Shown: piece after piece, positions 1 to 6,564 of the stretch | Layout of the letters: each line of letters begins with the position of its first letter | Numbering within the stretch: position 1 is the first letter of the stretch | Origin: an uncultured Bacteroidia bacterium | Lineage (GTDB): Bacteria > Bacteroidota > Bacteroidia > Bacteroidales > UBA932 | Assembly: GCA_902773305.1 (NCBI GenBank) | Contig: CACYEB010000041.1 | Coordinates: 1 to 11,105 of the forward strand | Length of the DNA: 11,105 nt | Reading direction: 5' to 3' | Notes under the pieces: generated by a model | Told to the model about the DNA's origin: nothing | Seen by the model: the letters and a program-made list of their open reading frames with translations, nothing else | Databases searched by the model: none | Made by a program: the position numbers and the translations under genes

Positions 1-1
1 C

Positions 2-67
2 AGATCATTCAAGAGGTTTCGCCACGATGGCGACTGGAAAGAGGATGTATTATGTGCTCGCACATAA
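2..67 (+). CDS. possible C-terminal end of a truncated gene (unidentified)
   Basis: An open frame enters from the left edge and stops at TAA 65-67, giving about 21 residues that end in RFRHDGDWKEDVLCART. An aromatic/basic tail with DG-W-(K/x)-D-V resembles the last strand of RimJ/RimL-type GNAT acetyltransferases, but this is a weak resemblance in a very short stretch. The other two forward frames are also open for 20-30 codons, so the frame choice rests only on residue composition. A 7-bp inverted repeat (TTATGTG, loop CTCG, CACATAA; 50-67) covers the stop codon but has no T-run after it. Function is not assigned. Confidence 0.22.
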   Translation, partial: RSFKRFRHDGDWKEDVLCART

Positions 68-199
68 CTTGCTGATATCGTATCATTAGGATGTGCTTAA
101 AAGAGGATTTCCTCTAATAAAGAGAAAAATGACAACCTCGACGCTGACGCATCGGCCCCCCAGGGGGCTTGGGGCCGCTCCTGCAAGTCTCGTCCTCCT

Positions 200-241
200 A
201 AAATGCAAAACGACAACCACAAGGGCTGTCGTTTGCATTTT
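200..241 (-). terminator. hairpin terminator downstream of tRNA-Gly
   Basis: Two arms of 16 and 15 bases (200-215 and 227-241) pair with a single bulged T and enclose an 11-base loop. On the minus strand the structure begins 2 nt after the last tRNA base and its 3' arm ends in ATTTTA, so the U-tract is inside the stem foot. Position and stability fit an intrinsic terminator, or a 3' processing stem, for the tRNA transcript. The stretch from 68 to 199 beyond it holds only a GC-rich inverted repeat (GGCCCC...GGGGCC, about 155-177) and no gene I can support. Confidence 0.6.
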
Positions 242-242
242 G

Positions 243-313
<71 letters not shown>

Positions 314-315
<2 letters not shown>

Positions 316-336
316 AAAATTCCTTTGGAATTTTGC
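314..336 (-). repeat. perfect inverted repeat overlapping the tRNA 5' end
   Basis: A perfect 10-bp inverted repeat, GCAAAATTCC / GGAATTTTGC with a 3-base loop, spans 314-336. Its left arm contains the first two bases of the mature tRNA-Gly. In the precursor RNA this would form a stem-loop directly abutting the RNase P cleavage site, competing with the first two acceptor pairs. No T-run follows it on either strand, so it is unlikely to be a terminator. The role is inferred only; it may be a processing element. Confidence 0.55.
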
Positions 337-439
337 GCTGATTTTAGCTGCGCCCCGGAAATGAAAGTTCGCTTTCCTTTCGCTCGGCTTGCACAAAATC
401 TCCGCTAATCCAAAGAACTGTTCCCGTCTGACGGGACTG

Positions 440-470
440 CAAATGTAGTAATAAAAATCTGCCCCGCAAA
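440..470 (-). promoter_or_regulatory. Bacteroidota-type promoter for tRNA-Gly
   Basis: On the minus strand TTTG (467-470) is followed after 19 nt by TACATTTG (440-447). This matches the Bacteroides sigma-ABfr consensus of a -33 TTTG and a -7 TAnnTTTG. Transcription would start around 432-436, leaving roughly 120 nt of 5' leader before the tRNA. The -33 element lies 5 nt beyond the pheS stop codon. The predicted start point sits in a small hairpin (TCCCG...CGGGA, 422-436). Confidence 0.6.
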
Positions 471-475
471 TTTTT

Positions 476-1504
476 TTACACTACTGTGGCAAATTCTTTA
501 AGGAAACGTACGTCGTTCTCGAAATATTCACGGAGGTCCTTGACCTGCCACTTGAGCATTGCGATGCGCTCTACGCCCATTCCGAAGGCGAATCCGCTGT
601 AAACCTTGCTGTCGATGCCGTTGGCCTCGAGCACGTTGGGATCTACCATACCGCAGCCCATAATCTCCAGCCAGCCGGTACCCTTGCAGATGTTGCACCC
701 CTTGCCCTTGCAGATGTTGCAGCTGACGTCAACCTCTGCGCTGGGTTCGGTGAACGGGAAATAACTCGGGCGCAAACGTATCTGAGTATCAGCCCCGAAC
801 ATCTCCTGAGCAAACAGCAGAACCGCCTGCTTGAGGTCAGCGAACGAAACGTTCTTGTCGATATACAGACCCTCCACCTGATGGAAGATGCAGTGAGCGC
901 GGGCACTGATGGCCTCGTTGCGGAACACGCGGCCGGGGCATACGACGCGGATGGGCAACTGTCCTTTCTCCATAGTGCGGACCTGGATGGAAGATGTGTG
1001 GGTCCTGAGCAATATGTTGTTGTCGGTCTGGTTGTTGATGAAAAAAGTATCCTGCATGTCACGGGCAGGATGCTCCGGCGGGAAGTTGAGGGCGCCGAAC
1101 ACGTGCCAGTCGTCCTCTACCTCCGGCCCTTCGGCAACGGAGTAACCGAATTTTTTGTATATCGAGAGTATCTCTTCGCGGGTAATGGAGATGGGATGGC
1201 GCGAACCCAGGGGCATATCGTCGCCGGGCATTGAGAGATCTTCGCCGCTGCCGGCCGCATCACCGCCGCCGAGAGACTCACGAAGCGCTGCCAGGCGCTG
1301 CTGCGCCTCGTTCTTGAGCACATTGAGCCGCTGACCGAACTGGCGCTTCTGCTCTGCCGGAACGGTGCGGAACTCCTCAAAAAGTCTGGTGATTTCGCCT
1401 TTCTTGCCCAAAAACTTGACCCTGAGGTCCTCTATCTCCTGCTCTGTCTTTGCCGAAAGTTCTTTGATCCGGGCAGACAGTTCGTCAATAATGGTTTCGT
1501 TCAT
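476..1504 (-). CDS. pheS: phenylalanine--tRNA ligase alpha subunit
   Basis: The 342-residue product charges tRNA-Phe with phenylalanine in the cytoplasm as the catalytic half of the PheS2-PheT2 heterotetramer. Residues 1-90 are the charged N-terminal coiled coil that binds tRNA (LSAKTEQEIEDLRVKFLGKKGEIT). The class II synthetase core follows, with motif 2 (VCPGRVFRNE...FHQVEG) and motif 3 (GFAFGMGVERIAMLKW). A cysteine cluster C262-x2-C265-x4-C270-x2-C273 with KGKG/KGTGW linkers sits between motifs 2 and 3. An upstream in-frame TTG (1525) was rejected because it lies inside the -7 box TATCTTTG; the ATG at 1504 is 18 nt downstream of that box. pheT is not adjacent here. The stop codon of the upstream guanylyltransferase is 32 nt away, so read-through transcription is also possible. 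Confidence 0.96.
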   Translation of the reverse strand: MNETIIDELSARIKELSAKTEQEIEDLRVKFLGKKGEITRLFEEFRTVPAEQKRQFGQRLNVLKNEAQQRLAALRESLGGGDAAGSGEDLSMPGDDMPLGSRHPISITREEILSIYKKFGYSVAEGPEVEDDWHVFGALNFPPEHPARDMQDTFFINNQTDNNILLRTHTSSIQVRTMEKGQLPIRVVCPGRVFRNEAISARAHCIFHQVEGLYIDKNVSFADLKQAVLLFAQEMFGADTQIRLRPSYFPFTEPSAEVDVSCNICKGKGCNICKGTGWLEIMGCGMVDPNVLEANGIDSKVYSGFAFGMGVERIAMLKWQVKDLREYFENDVRFLKEFATVV

Positions 1505-1522
1505 CTGAAAAGAATTAGGCTG

Positions 1523-1530
1523 CAAAGATA
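1523..1530 (-). promoter_or_regulatory. -7 promoter box for pheS
   Basis: TATCTTTG on the minus strand matches TAnnTTTG exactly. It lies in the 32-nt gap between the guanylyltransferase stop and the pheS ATG, 18 nt before the start codon. No TTTG or TTG is visible 19-21 nt further upstream, which would fall inside the guanylyltransferase coding end. Confidence 0.5.
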
Positions 1531-1536
1531 ATATTT

Positions 1537-2640
1537 TTAGAGATATTCGCCCTTATCCCCCGCAGTTAAGTCAACCAGTATCTCTTTCACGGCATCGTCG
1601 GCGCGCGGACATATCATAAGCACGTTGTTGCTGTCCACCACCATATAATCCTTCAGACCCTTTACAATCACCAGTTTCTGCTTGTCGGTGCATACCACTA
1701 TGTTCCTCTCCACACCGCCAAGGACAGTGTAGTTGGCGTGCACTATGTTGCCGTTTTCGTCTTTGGTCCGGATGTAATTGTAGGCCGATTCCCACGTCCC
1801 GAGGTCGCTCCAACCGAAGTCGGCAGGGAACACCCAGGCCTTGCGGGTCTTCTCCATAACGCCGTAGTCGATGGAAATGGAGGGGGAATTGTTATAACTG
1901 TGCTGTATGAATTCCGCCTCCTGAGGCGTGTTGTAAACATTGCGGCCCTTGGGATTGAACAACTCCGTCATCTCCGGCAGGTAGCGTTCCATCTCCTCTT
2001 TGATTGTACGCAGGTTCCAGATAAAGATGCCGGAGTTCCAGAGGAATTCCCCGCTCTCGTAAAACACGGTGGCCAGCTCGCTGTCGGGCTTCTCGGTGAA
2101 AGTCTTTACCCTGAATCCCTCCTTGGGCGTTCCGGGCTCGGTATGCTGGTCTTTGTTGAACTGGATATAGCCGAAGTTGGTATTGGGGCTGGTAGGTTTG
2201 ATACCGATGGTGAAAAGCTGGTCGTGCTTCTCGGCATAATCCATCACCGCTGCAATGGTCTCCACAAAGTTGAACTCGTCGGTGATGATATGGTCACTGG
2301 GGGCCACGGCCACCACGGCATCGGGATCCTTGCTCAGCAACTTATATGTCGCATAGGCGATGCAGGGGGCGGTGTTGCGCTTGAACGGTTCGAAGAGGAT
2401 ATTCTCCTCGGGAATGCCTTCGGCCTGCCCGATGGCCAGGTCCCGGTACTTCTCTGCCGTGACAATCAGAATGTTCTCCCGGGGGACGATCCTGGCCGCC
2501 CTGTCTATTGTCATCTGCAGCAGCGTGCGTCCCGTGCCCAGAAGATCTATGAATTGTTTGGGTTTGGCATCCCGGCTCAAGGGCCACAGACGTCGGCCCA
2601 CACCCCCTGCCATTATTATGCAGTATCTGTTACTTCTCAT
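1537..2640 (-). CDS. manC: mannose-1-phosphate guanylyltransferase
   Basis: The 367-residue cytoplasmic nucleotidyltransferase makes GDP-mannose from mannose 1-phosphate and GTP, feeding capsule, O-glycan and GDP-fucose synthesis. The N-terminal signature IMAGGVGRRLWPLSR (residues 9-23) is the nucleotide-binding loop, followed by KPKQF (27-31). NTAPCIAYA, the PSDH metal/nucleotide motif, FTEKPD, LWNSGIFIWN, SIDYGVMEKT and WSDLGTW follow in the usual order. The length fits the single-domain form; there is no C-terminal phosphomannose isomerase domain as in the roughly 470-residue bifunctional enzymes. The ATG at 2640 follows a -33/-7 promoter pair. An internal ATG nine codons later would cut into the nucleotide-binding loop and was not chosen. 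pheS follows on the same strand, with no functional link expected. Confidence 0.93.
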   Translation of the reverse strand: MRSNRYCIIMAGGVGRRLWPLSRDAKPKQFIDLLGTGRTLLQMTIDRAARIVPRENILIVTAEKYRDLAIGQAEGIPEENILFEPFKRNTAPCIAYATYKLLSKDPDAVVAVAPSDHIITDEFNFVETIAAVMDYAEKHDQLFTIGIKPTSPNTNFGYIQFNKDQHTEPGTPKEGFRVKTFTEKPDSELATVFYESGEFLWNSGIFIWNLRTIKEEMERYLPEMTELFNPKGRNVYNTPQEAEFIQHSYNNSPSISIDYGVMEKTRKAWVFPADFGWSDLGTWESAYNYIRTKDENGNIVHANYTVLGGVERNIVVCTDKQKLVIVKGLKDYMVVDSNNVLMICPRADDAVKEILVDLTAGDKGEYL

Positions 2641-2669
2641 TGTAAAAAACAGCTTCGGTATGACAATAT

Positions 2670-2702
2670 CAAAGATAATAAAAATACCTCAACGACTGCA
2701 AA
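2670..2702 (-). promoter_or_regulatory. Bacteroidota-type promoter for manC
   Basis: On the minus strand TTTG (2699-2702), a 21-nt spacer and TATCTTTG (2670-2677) match the -33/-7 consensus. The -7 box ends 29 nt before the guanylyltransferase ATG, giving a short leader. The AT-rich run before the ATG (GTTTTTTACA) has no Shine-Dalgarno motif, as is usual in this phylum. Confidence 0.6.
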
Positions 2703-2742
2703 AAAGAAGCCGTAGTCACAAAAAACAAACTGCCGGGAAAGA

Positions 2743-3345
2743 TTAGTACTGGGACAGGTAGAAATGGTCGGAGCCACCGTCTATCTTGAAATTGAGAGTG
2801 ATTCTCCGTGCCGAACCGGTGGTATTGGCGGGCACCCTGACCGTCACGGTAAAATTGCCTACGGTTTCCGATTCGGGGGAAAATTCAACTCCGGGAGTGT
2901 CGCAGGAAGCCTGCCAGGGGGAATTGGAAGTAACGGTGACGGTTACCAGCCCACCTTCCTTGGGAAGGGTGGGTACAGATCCTTCCGCGATTATCAAAGG
3001 TTTGAACTCCTGGGTAATATACGCCGTCTTATAGACGTTGGCGCTGTTACTTGACGCATAGAACTTGACAGTAACACAGCCGGTAGTCAACCTGTCGGTT
3101 TCGGCAACGGTCACGGTGACAACGTCATCTCCGATACCGGTGCTCTTGGAAAGCGTTGTGGTGACGTCGTCTTCTGCAAGGACCGCTTTCCAGGGGAGAT
3201 CGGTCATAACCCGGATATCCACGCTGCCGCCGGTGCAGGGAACGTTGGACAGGCTGGGCGTAATGCTTATGGACGGGCTGAAGCTCTTGGAGCAAGAGCA
3301 GAGAATCAGCGCGGCCGCTTCAAGTATCAGGAGGGCTTTTCTCAT
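2743..3345 (-). CDS. putative lipoprotein with two BACON-like beta-sandwich domains
   Basis: The 200-residue product starts with a signal peptide (MRKALLILEAAALILCSC) and a lipobox L15-C-S-C18, so it is probably lipidated at Cys18 and attached to an envelope membrane. The rest looks like two tandem Ig-like domains of about 85 residues (roughly 28-112 and 116-200). Each has the BACON pattern: an opening G-G (CTGGSVDIRV; KEGGLVTVTV), a P-W strand (TDLPWKAV; SNSPWQAS), a V-T-V-(T/R)-V strand, and an ending near I-T-Q or L-S-Q. BACON modules in Bacteroidota are usually carbohydrate- or mucin-binding parts of larger enzymes; here no catalytic domain is attached, so a binding or structural role is inference. 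The second domain ends at the C-terminus. Divergent from a single-BACON gene at 3389. Translation start supported by a -7 box 8 nt upstream. Confidence 0.75.
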   Translation of the reverse strand: MRKALLILEAAALILCSCSKSFSPSISITPSLSNVPCTGGSVDIRVMTDLPWKAVLAEDDVTTTLSKSTGIGDDVVTVTVAETDRLTTGCVTVKFYASSNSANVYKTAYITQEFKPLIIAEGSVPTLPKEGGLVTVTVTSNSPWQASCDTPGVEFSPESETVGNFTVTVRVPANTTGSARRITLNFKIDGGSDHFYLSQY

Positions 3346-3353
3346 ATCAACGG

Positions 3354-3361
3354 CAAAGATA
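3354..3361 (-). promoter_or_regulatory. -7 box for the two-domain BACON-like gene
   Basis: TATCTTTG on the minus strand is an exact TAnnTTTG match ending 8 nt before the ATG at 3345. The transcript would have a leader of only a few bases. No -33 TTTG is visible at the expected distance. Confidence 0.5.
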
Positions 3362-3372
3362 TTAATTTTTTA

Positions 3373-3380
3373 TAACTTTG
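3373..3380 (+). promoter_or_regulatory. -7 box for the single-domain BACON-like gene
   Basis: TAACTTTG on the plus strand matches TAnnTTTG and ends 8 nt before the ATG at 3389. It faces away from the minus-strand box at 3354-3361, with 11 bp between them, so RNA polymerase binding at one site should hinder the other. No clear -33 element is visible. Confidence 0.5.
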
Positions 3381-3388
3381 CTGCTGAT

Positions 3389-3799
3389 ATGACAAAGTGG
3401 ATAACAGGTCTTTGCATCATCGCGGCGCTGGCGCTGCTGATGTTCGCCCCTTCTTGCGAGAAATATGTCCTGCCCAAACTGGAATGCTCTCCTGATACCA
3501 TCCAGGTCCCTGTCCAGGGAGGAATATACGAAGTGGTGCTCACCAGCAATGTCAAGTGGATATTCGACCGCGTAAGGATTCCAAGCTGGATCAGTGTCGA
3601 TGTTCCCGGCGGCCAAAGCGACTATGTCGAAGCCAAATACCACGTACACCTCACAGTACAGGAGAACCCCGGCAGCAACGCAAGGACTGGCCAGATAACG
3701 TACTCTTCTGCCACCCTGTCAAAAAAACTTTTCGTGGAGCAGGCAGGGTCCGGTGAGGAGAGCCCCGAAGGCGGGGAAGAAGACATTGACACTCCCTAG
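3389..3799 (+). CDS. putative small lipoprotein with one BACON-like domain
   Basis: The 136-residue product has a signal peptide with a hydrophobic core (residues 5-19) and a probable lipidation site at Cys23 (FAPSC; the -3 Ala makes the lipobox weaker than usual). Residues about 33-118 look like one BACON domain: PVQGGIYEVVLTSNVKW, then IPSWISV, the VQENPGSNARTGQITY strand, and a closing LFVEQA. The last 17 residues are an acidic, Gly/Pro-rich tail (GEESPEGGEEDIDTP) that is probably disordered. The reading frame stays open upstream, but that part is antisense to the neighbouring lipoprotein; the ATG at 3389 is chosen because it begins the signal peptide and follows a -7 box. It runs convergently into metK with only 13 nt between stops. 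The function is unknown; a surface or periplasmic binding role is inferred. Confidence 0.72.
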   Translation: MTKWITGLCIIAALALLMFAPSCEKYVLPKLECSPDTIQVPVQGGIYEVVLTSNVKWIFDRVRIPSWISVDVPGGQSDYVEAKYHVHLTVQENPGSNARTGQITYSSATLSKKLFVEQAGSGEESPEGGEEDIDTP

Positions 3800-3812
3800 G
3801 CCGGTGCGGACC

Positions 3813-5078
3813 TTAATCCATCCGGCAGATTTTACGGCAAATGTCTTTTGAGTCGAGTTTTTCCCAGGTGAAGAATTCGACCTCTTTTTTATACTCCCTT
3901 TCACCGTCATAGAAGCTGACCTCTTTGGTGTAAGGCTTGCGCCCGAAATGCCCATAGGCAGCTGTGGGAAGATAAATTGGGTTCTTGAGGCCGAACCGAC
4001 GTATTATGGCTGCAGGGCGAAGGTCAAACTCCTTGTCGATGGCTTCCGCTATCTCTGCATCACTAAGGGGCGAATGGCCGGTACCGAAGGTGTTGACAAA
4101 GATACTGCAGGGTTCTGCGATACCTATGGCGTACGATATCTGCACCATCATCTCGTCCGCAACGCCTGCCGCTACCATATTCTTGGCGATATACCGCGCC
4201 GCATATGCTCCGCTCCGGTCCACCTTGCTGGGATCTTTGCCGGAGAAGGCGCCGCCGCCGTGGGCGCTGCGGCCGCCATAGGTATCAACAATTATTTTTC
4301 GGCCGGTGAGGCCCGTATCGCCGGCGGGACCGCCGATCACGAACTTGCCGGTGGGATTCACGTGCAGGATGAAGTCGTCTTGGAACAGCGCGGCAGTCTG
4401 CTTTCTCAGACCGGCTTTCAGCCTGGGAAGCAGCACGTTTTTGACATCGCTCAGGATACGTGCCGCCATAGCCTCGTCACTGTCAAACTCATCGTGCTGG
4501 GTAGAGAGCACTATGGTGTGAATCCTCACCGGACGGCGGGTTTCGGCATCGTATTCGATGGTGTACTGGCTTTTCGCATCGGGACGCAGGTAGGGCATCG
4601 GAGAGTCTTTTTCACGCCTGATTTCGGCCAGCGTCTGGAGCGTCTTGTGTGCCAGTATTACCGGCAGCGGCATATATTCGTCGCCCTCTGTGCAGGCGTA
4701 GCCGAACATTATTCCCTGATCCCCCGCTCCCTGCTCGTCTTCGCTCCCGCGTTTCACGCCGCGGGCGATATCGCAGCTCTGCTCGTGCAGGGTCAGCAGC
4801 ACCGAACAGGAGTTGCCGTCAAACTGATAGTCGCTCTTGGTGTAACCGATACGGTTGATGGTCTGCCGTGCGATGCGTTCTATATCGACGTACGCGCTGC
4901 TGGTGGCCTCGCCGCCTATAAGCGCCAGGCCGGTGCTCACATAAGTTTCGCACGCCACGCGGGCGTCGCAATCGTGCCGCAGAAATTCGTCAAGGACGGC
5001 ATCAGAAATCTGATCCGCCACTTTGTCGGGATGCCCTTCGCTCACCGACTCCGATGTAAAGAGGAAATGTTTATCCAT
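3813..5078 (-). CDS. metK: S-adenosylmethionine synthetase
   Basis: The 421-residue cytoplasmic enzyme makes S-adenosylmethionine from methionine and ATP. The family's landmarks are all present: N-terminal [20 protein letters not shown] with the catalytic His, the [12 protein letters not shown] adenosine/methionine loop, the [24 protein letters not shown] region, and the phosphate-binding [23 protein letters not shown]. Length is slightly above the approximately 385-residue E. coli enzyme and normal for Bacteroidota. The ATG at 5078 gives the canonical [19 protein letters not shown] start. The approximately 100-bp gap to the divergent flavodiiron gene holds no riboswitch I can recognise. Candidate -7 boxes on the minus strand (CAGATTTG 5115-5122 with TTG at 5141-5143; TATCTTCG 5149-5156) each have one mismatch. 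Confidence 0.97.
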   Translation of the reverse strand: MDKHFLFTSESVSEGHPDKVADQISDAVLDEFLRHDCDARVACETYVSTGLALIGGEATSSAYVDIERIARQTINRIGYTKSDYQFDGNSCSVLLTLHEQSCDIARGVKRGSEDEQGAGDQGIMFGYACTEGDEYMPLPVILAHKTLQTLAEIRREKDSPMPYLRPDAKSQYTIEYDAETRRPVRIHTIVLSTQHDEFDSDEAMAARILSDVKNVLLPRLKAGLRKQTAALFQDDFILHVNPTGKFVIGGPAGDTGLTGRKIIVDTYGGRSAHGGGAFSGKDPSKVDRSGAYAARYIAKNMVAAGVADEMMVQISYAIGIAEPCSIFVNTFGTGHSPLSDAEIAEAIDKEFDLRPAAIIRRFGLKNPIYLPTAAYGHFGRKPYTKEVSFYDGEREYKKEVEFFTWEKLDSKDICRKICRMD

Positions 5079-5114
5079 ATTTTAGCATTTTTTAGTGGTG
5101 GTTGCAAGCAATGC

Positions 5115-5143
5115 CAAATCTGTCCACCTCATCTGTTAAACAA
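5115..5143 (-). promoter_or_regulatory. candidate metK promoter
   Basis: Minus-strand TTG (5141-5143), an 18-nt spacer and CAGATTTG (5115-5122) form a one-mismatch version of the -33/-7 pattern, 36 nt before the metK ATG. A competing candidate is TATCTTCG at 5149-5156, also one mismatch from consensus. The sequence alone does not decide between them. Confidence 0.3.
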
Positions 5144-5168
5144 CGGCGCGAAGATAGTAAAAAGTGTT

Positions 5169-5176
5169 TATATTTG
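5169..5176 (+). promoter_or_regulatory. -7 box for the flavodiiron protein gene
   Basis: TATATTTG matches TAnnTTTG exactly and ends only 4 nt before the ATG at 5181. If it is used, the transcript would start at or almost at the start codon. No -33 TTTG is visible 19-21 nt upstream. Confidence 0.45.
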
Positions 5177-5180
5177 TGGT

Positions 5181-6380
5181 ATGGCAAAGAAAATCACCGA
5201 TAATATTTCCTGGGTCGGCAAAGTCGACTGGGAGCTCAAGATGTTTCACGGCAACGAACTCTCCACCCGCCGCGGGTCCAGCTACAACTCATATCTGCTG
5301 CGCGGTGCGGCCAAAACCGTCCTGATAGACACCGTCTGGGGGCCGTACGACAAAGAGTTCGTGTCCAGGCTGAAGCAGGAAATCGATCTGTCCCGGATCG
5401 ACGCGGTGGTGATGCAGCACAACGAATGCGACCACTCCGGCGCGCTGACAGAGTTGCTGCGGGAGATTCCCGGCACTCCTGTTTACTGCACCGCAAAGGG
5501 CGAGGCTATCCTGCGCGGGCACTATCACCAAGACTGGAATTTCGTAAACGTGAAGACTGGCGACAGACTGGACCTGGGCGGCGGCGAGAGTCTCACCTTC
5601 ATCGAAGCCCCTATGCTCCACTGGCCCGACACGATGTTCAGCTACTACGACGGCTGCGGCGGCATACTCTTCTCCAACGATGGCTTCGGCCAGCACTACG
5701 CCAGCGAGAGTCTCTTCAACGACGAGGTGCCCCAGGCCGAGATGATGCGCGAGGCTGAGAAGTACTTTGCCAACATTCTGGGCCCCTTCTGCCCTATGGT
5801 GACGCGCAAGGTAAAGGAAATCGTGGCGATGAATCTGCCGCTCGCGCTTATCTGCCCCAGCCACGGTGTCATCTGGAGGCGCGACCCCTCAAGCATCGTC
5901 GACAAGTATCTGGAGTGGGCAGACGCCTATGCAGAGAACCAGGTCACCATAGTCTATGACACTATGTGGAACAGTACCCGGCTGATGGCGGAGGCCATCG
6001 CGCGCGGCATCCGCAGCGCCGCTCCTGACATCACCGTCAAGCTGTTCAATGCCGCCAAATTCGACAAGAACAACATACTCACCGAAGTTTTCCACTCCCG
6101 CGCCCTGCTTCTGGGTTCTCCAACCATCAACAACGGCTACTCCTATGCAATTGCAGGTCTGCTTGAGATGGTCAGGGGGCTCAAACTCAAAAAGAAAACC
6201 GCCGGGGCATTCGGCAGCTACGGCTGGAGCGGCGAAGGGGTAAAACTGCTCTGTGCACACCTTGCCGAAGCCGGCTTTGCCCTGGCCGACGAGGGTATCC
6301 GCATCCAGTGGGTTCCCGACGAAGCCGCCCTTGCACAATGCGAAGATTATGGCCGCACCTTCGCCGGCAAACTACAATAG
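5181..6380 (+). CDS. class A flavodiiron protein (O2/NO reductase, FprA type)
   Basis: The 399-residue soluble protein reduces O2 to water and/or NO to N2O, protecting anaerobes from oxidative or nitrosative stress. Residues 1-250 form a metallo-beta-lactamase-like domain with a complete set of di-iron ligands: H80-x-E82-x-D84 (HNECDH), H147 (MLHWPD), D167 (SNDGFG) and H228 (PSHGV). Residues about 253-399 form the flavodoxin-like FMN domain, opening with the phosphate loop [11 protein letters not shown] and including the GSPTINNG and GSYGWSGEG loops. No extra rubredoxin or flavin-reductase domain is fused, so it is the two-domain class A form. A rubredoxin gene follows after 22 nt and is its likely electron donor. 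The frame is open far upstream across metK antisense; the ATG at 5181 is chosen because it starts the family's usual N-terminus ([19 protein letters not shown]). Confidence 0.95.
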   Translation: MAKKITDNISWVGKVDWELKMFHGNELSTRRGSSYNSYLLRGAAKTVLIDTVWGPYDKEFVSRLKQEIDLSRIDAVVMQHNECDHSGALTELLREIPGTPVYCTAKGEAILRGHYHQDWNFVNVKTGDRLDLGGGESLTFIEAPMLHWPDTMFSYYDGCGGILFSNDGFGQHYASESLFNDEVPQAEMMREAEKYFANILGPFCPMVTRKVKEIVAMNLPLALICPSHGVIWRRDPSSIVDKYLEWADAYAENQVTIVYDTMWNSTRLMAEAIARGIRSAAPDITVKLFNAAKFDKNNILTEVFHSRALLLGSPTINNGYSYAIAGLLEMVRGLKLKKKTAGAFGSYGWSGEGVKLLCAHLAEAGFALADEGIRIQWVPDEAALAQCEDYGRTFAGKLQ

Positions 6381-6402
6381 AAACAATTCACAATCTGCAC
6401 TT

Positions 6403-6564
6403 ATGAAAAAGTACGTATGCAACATCTGCGGGTATGAATATGACCCCGCAGCCGGCGACCCCGACAGTGGCATCGCCCCCGGCACCGCCTTCGAAGACCT
6501 CCCCGCAGACTGGGTCTGCCCCCTCTGCGGCGTAGGAAAGGAAGACTTCAGTCCCGCCGAATAA
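6403..6564 (+). CDS. rubredoxin
   Basis: The 53-residue protein is a complete small rubredoxin, a one-electron carrier with a single Fe(Cys)4 centre. The four ligands are C6 and C9 ([10 protein letters not shown]) and C39 and C42 ([14 protein letters not shown]), with the usual [16 protein letters not shown] loop between. It lies 22 nt after the flavodiiron gene on the same strand, so the two are probably cotranscribed, and it most likely passes electrons to the FMN of that protein. The NADH:rubredoxin reductase that should feed it is not in the window. Its TAA is immediately followed, with no intervening base, by the stop codon of the convergent M48 gene. Confidence 0.97.
   Translation: MKKYVCNICGYEYDPAAGDPDSGIAPGTAFEDLPADWVCPLCGVGKEDFSPAE

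Noticed and set aside
155..177. GC-rich inverted repeat GGCCCC...GGGGCC as a second terminator
   Set aside because: No T-run follows on either strand, and a better terminator lies next to the tRNA.
1505..1525. TTG start that would add seven residues to PheS
   Set aside because: The TTG is part of the -7 box TATCTTTG, so it would lie upstream of the transcript start; the ATG at 1504 gives the usual N-terminus.
1738..2715. 325-residue plus-strand open frame opposite manC
   Set aside because: Antisense shadow of a well-recognised guanylyltransferase; no domain, and it runs past the manC start into a promoter region.
3948..5180. Approximately 410-residue N-terminal extension in frame with the flavodiiron protein
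   Set aside because: It is antisense to metK, which has every family motif; the extension looks like no known domain, and the flavodiiron N-terminus begins normally at 5181.
5079..5180. SAM-responsive riboswitch upstream of metK
   Set aside because: The metK leader is at most about 100 nt and shows no paired-helix pattern of a SAM riboswitch class that I can recognise.
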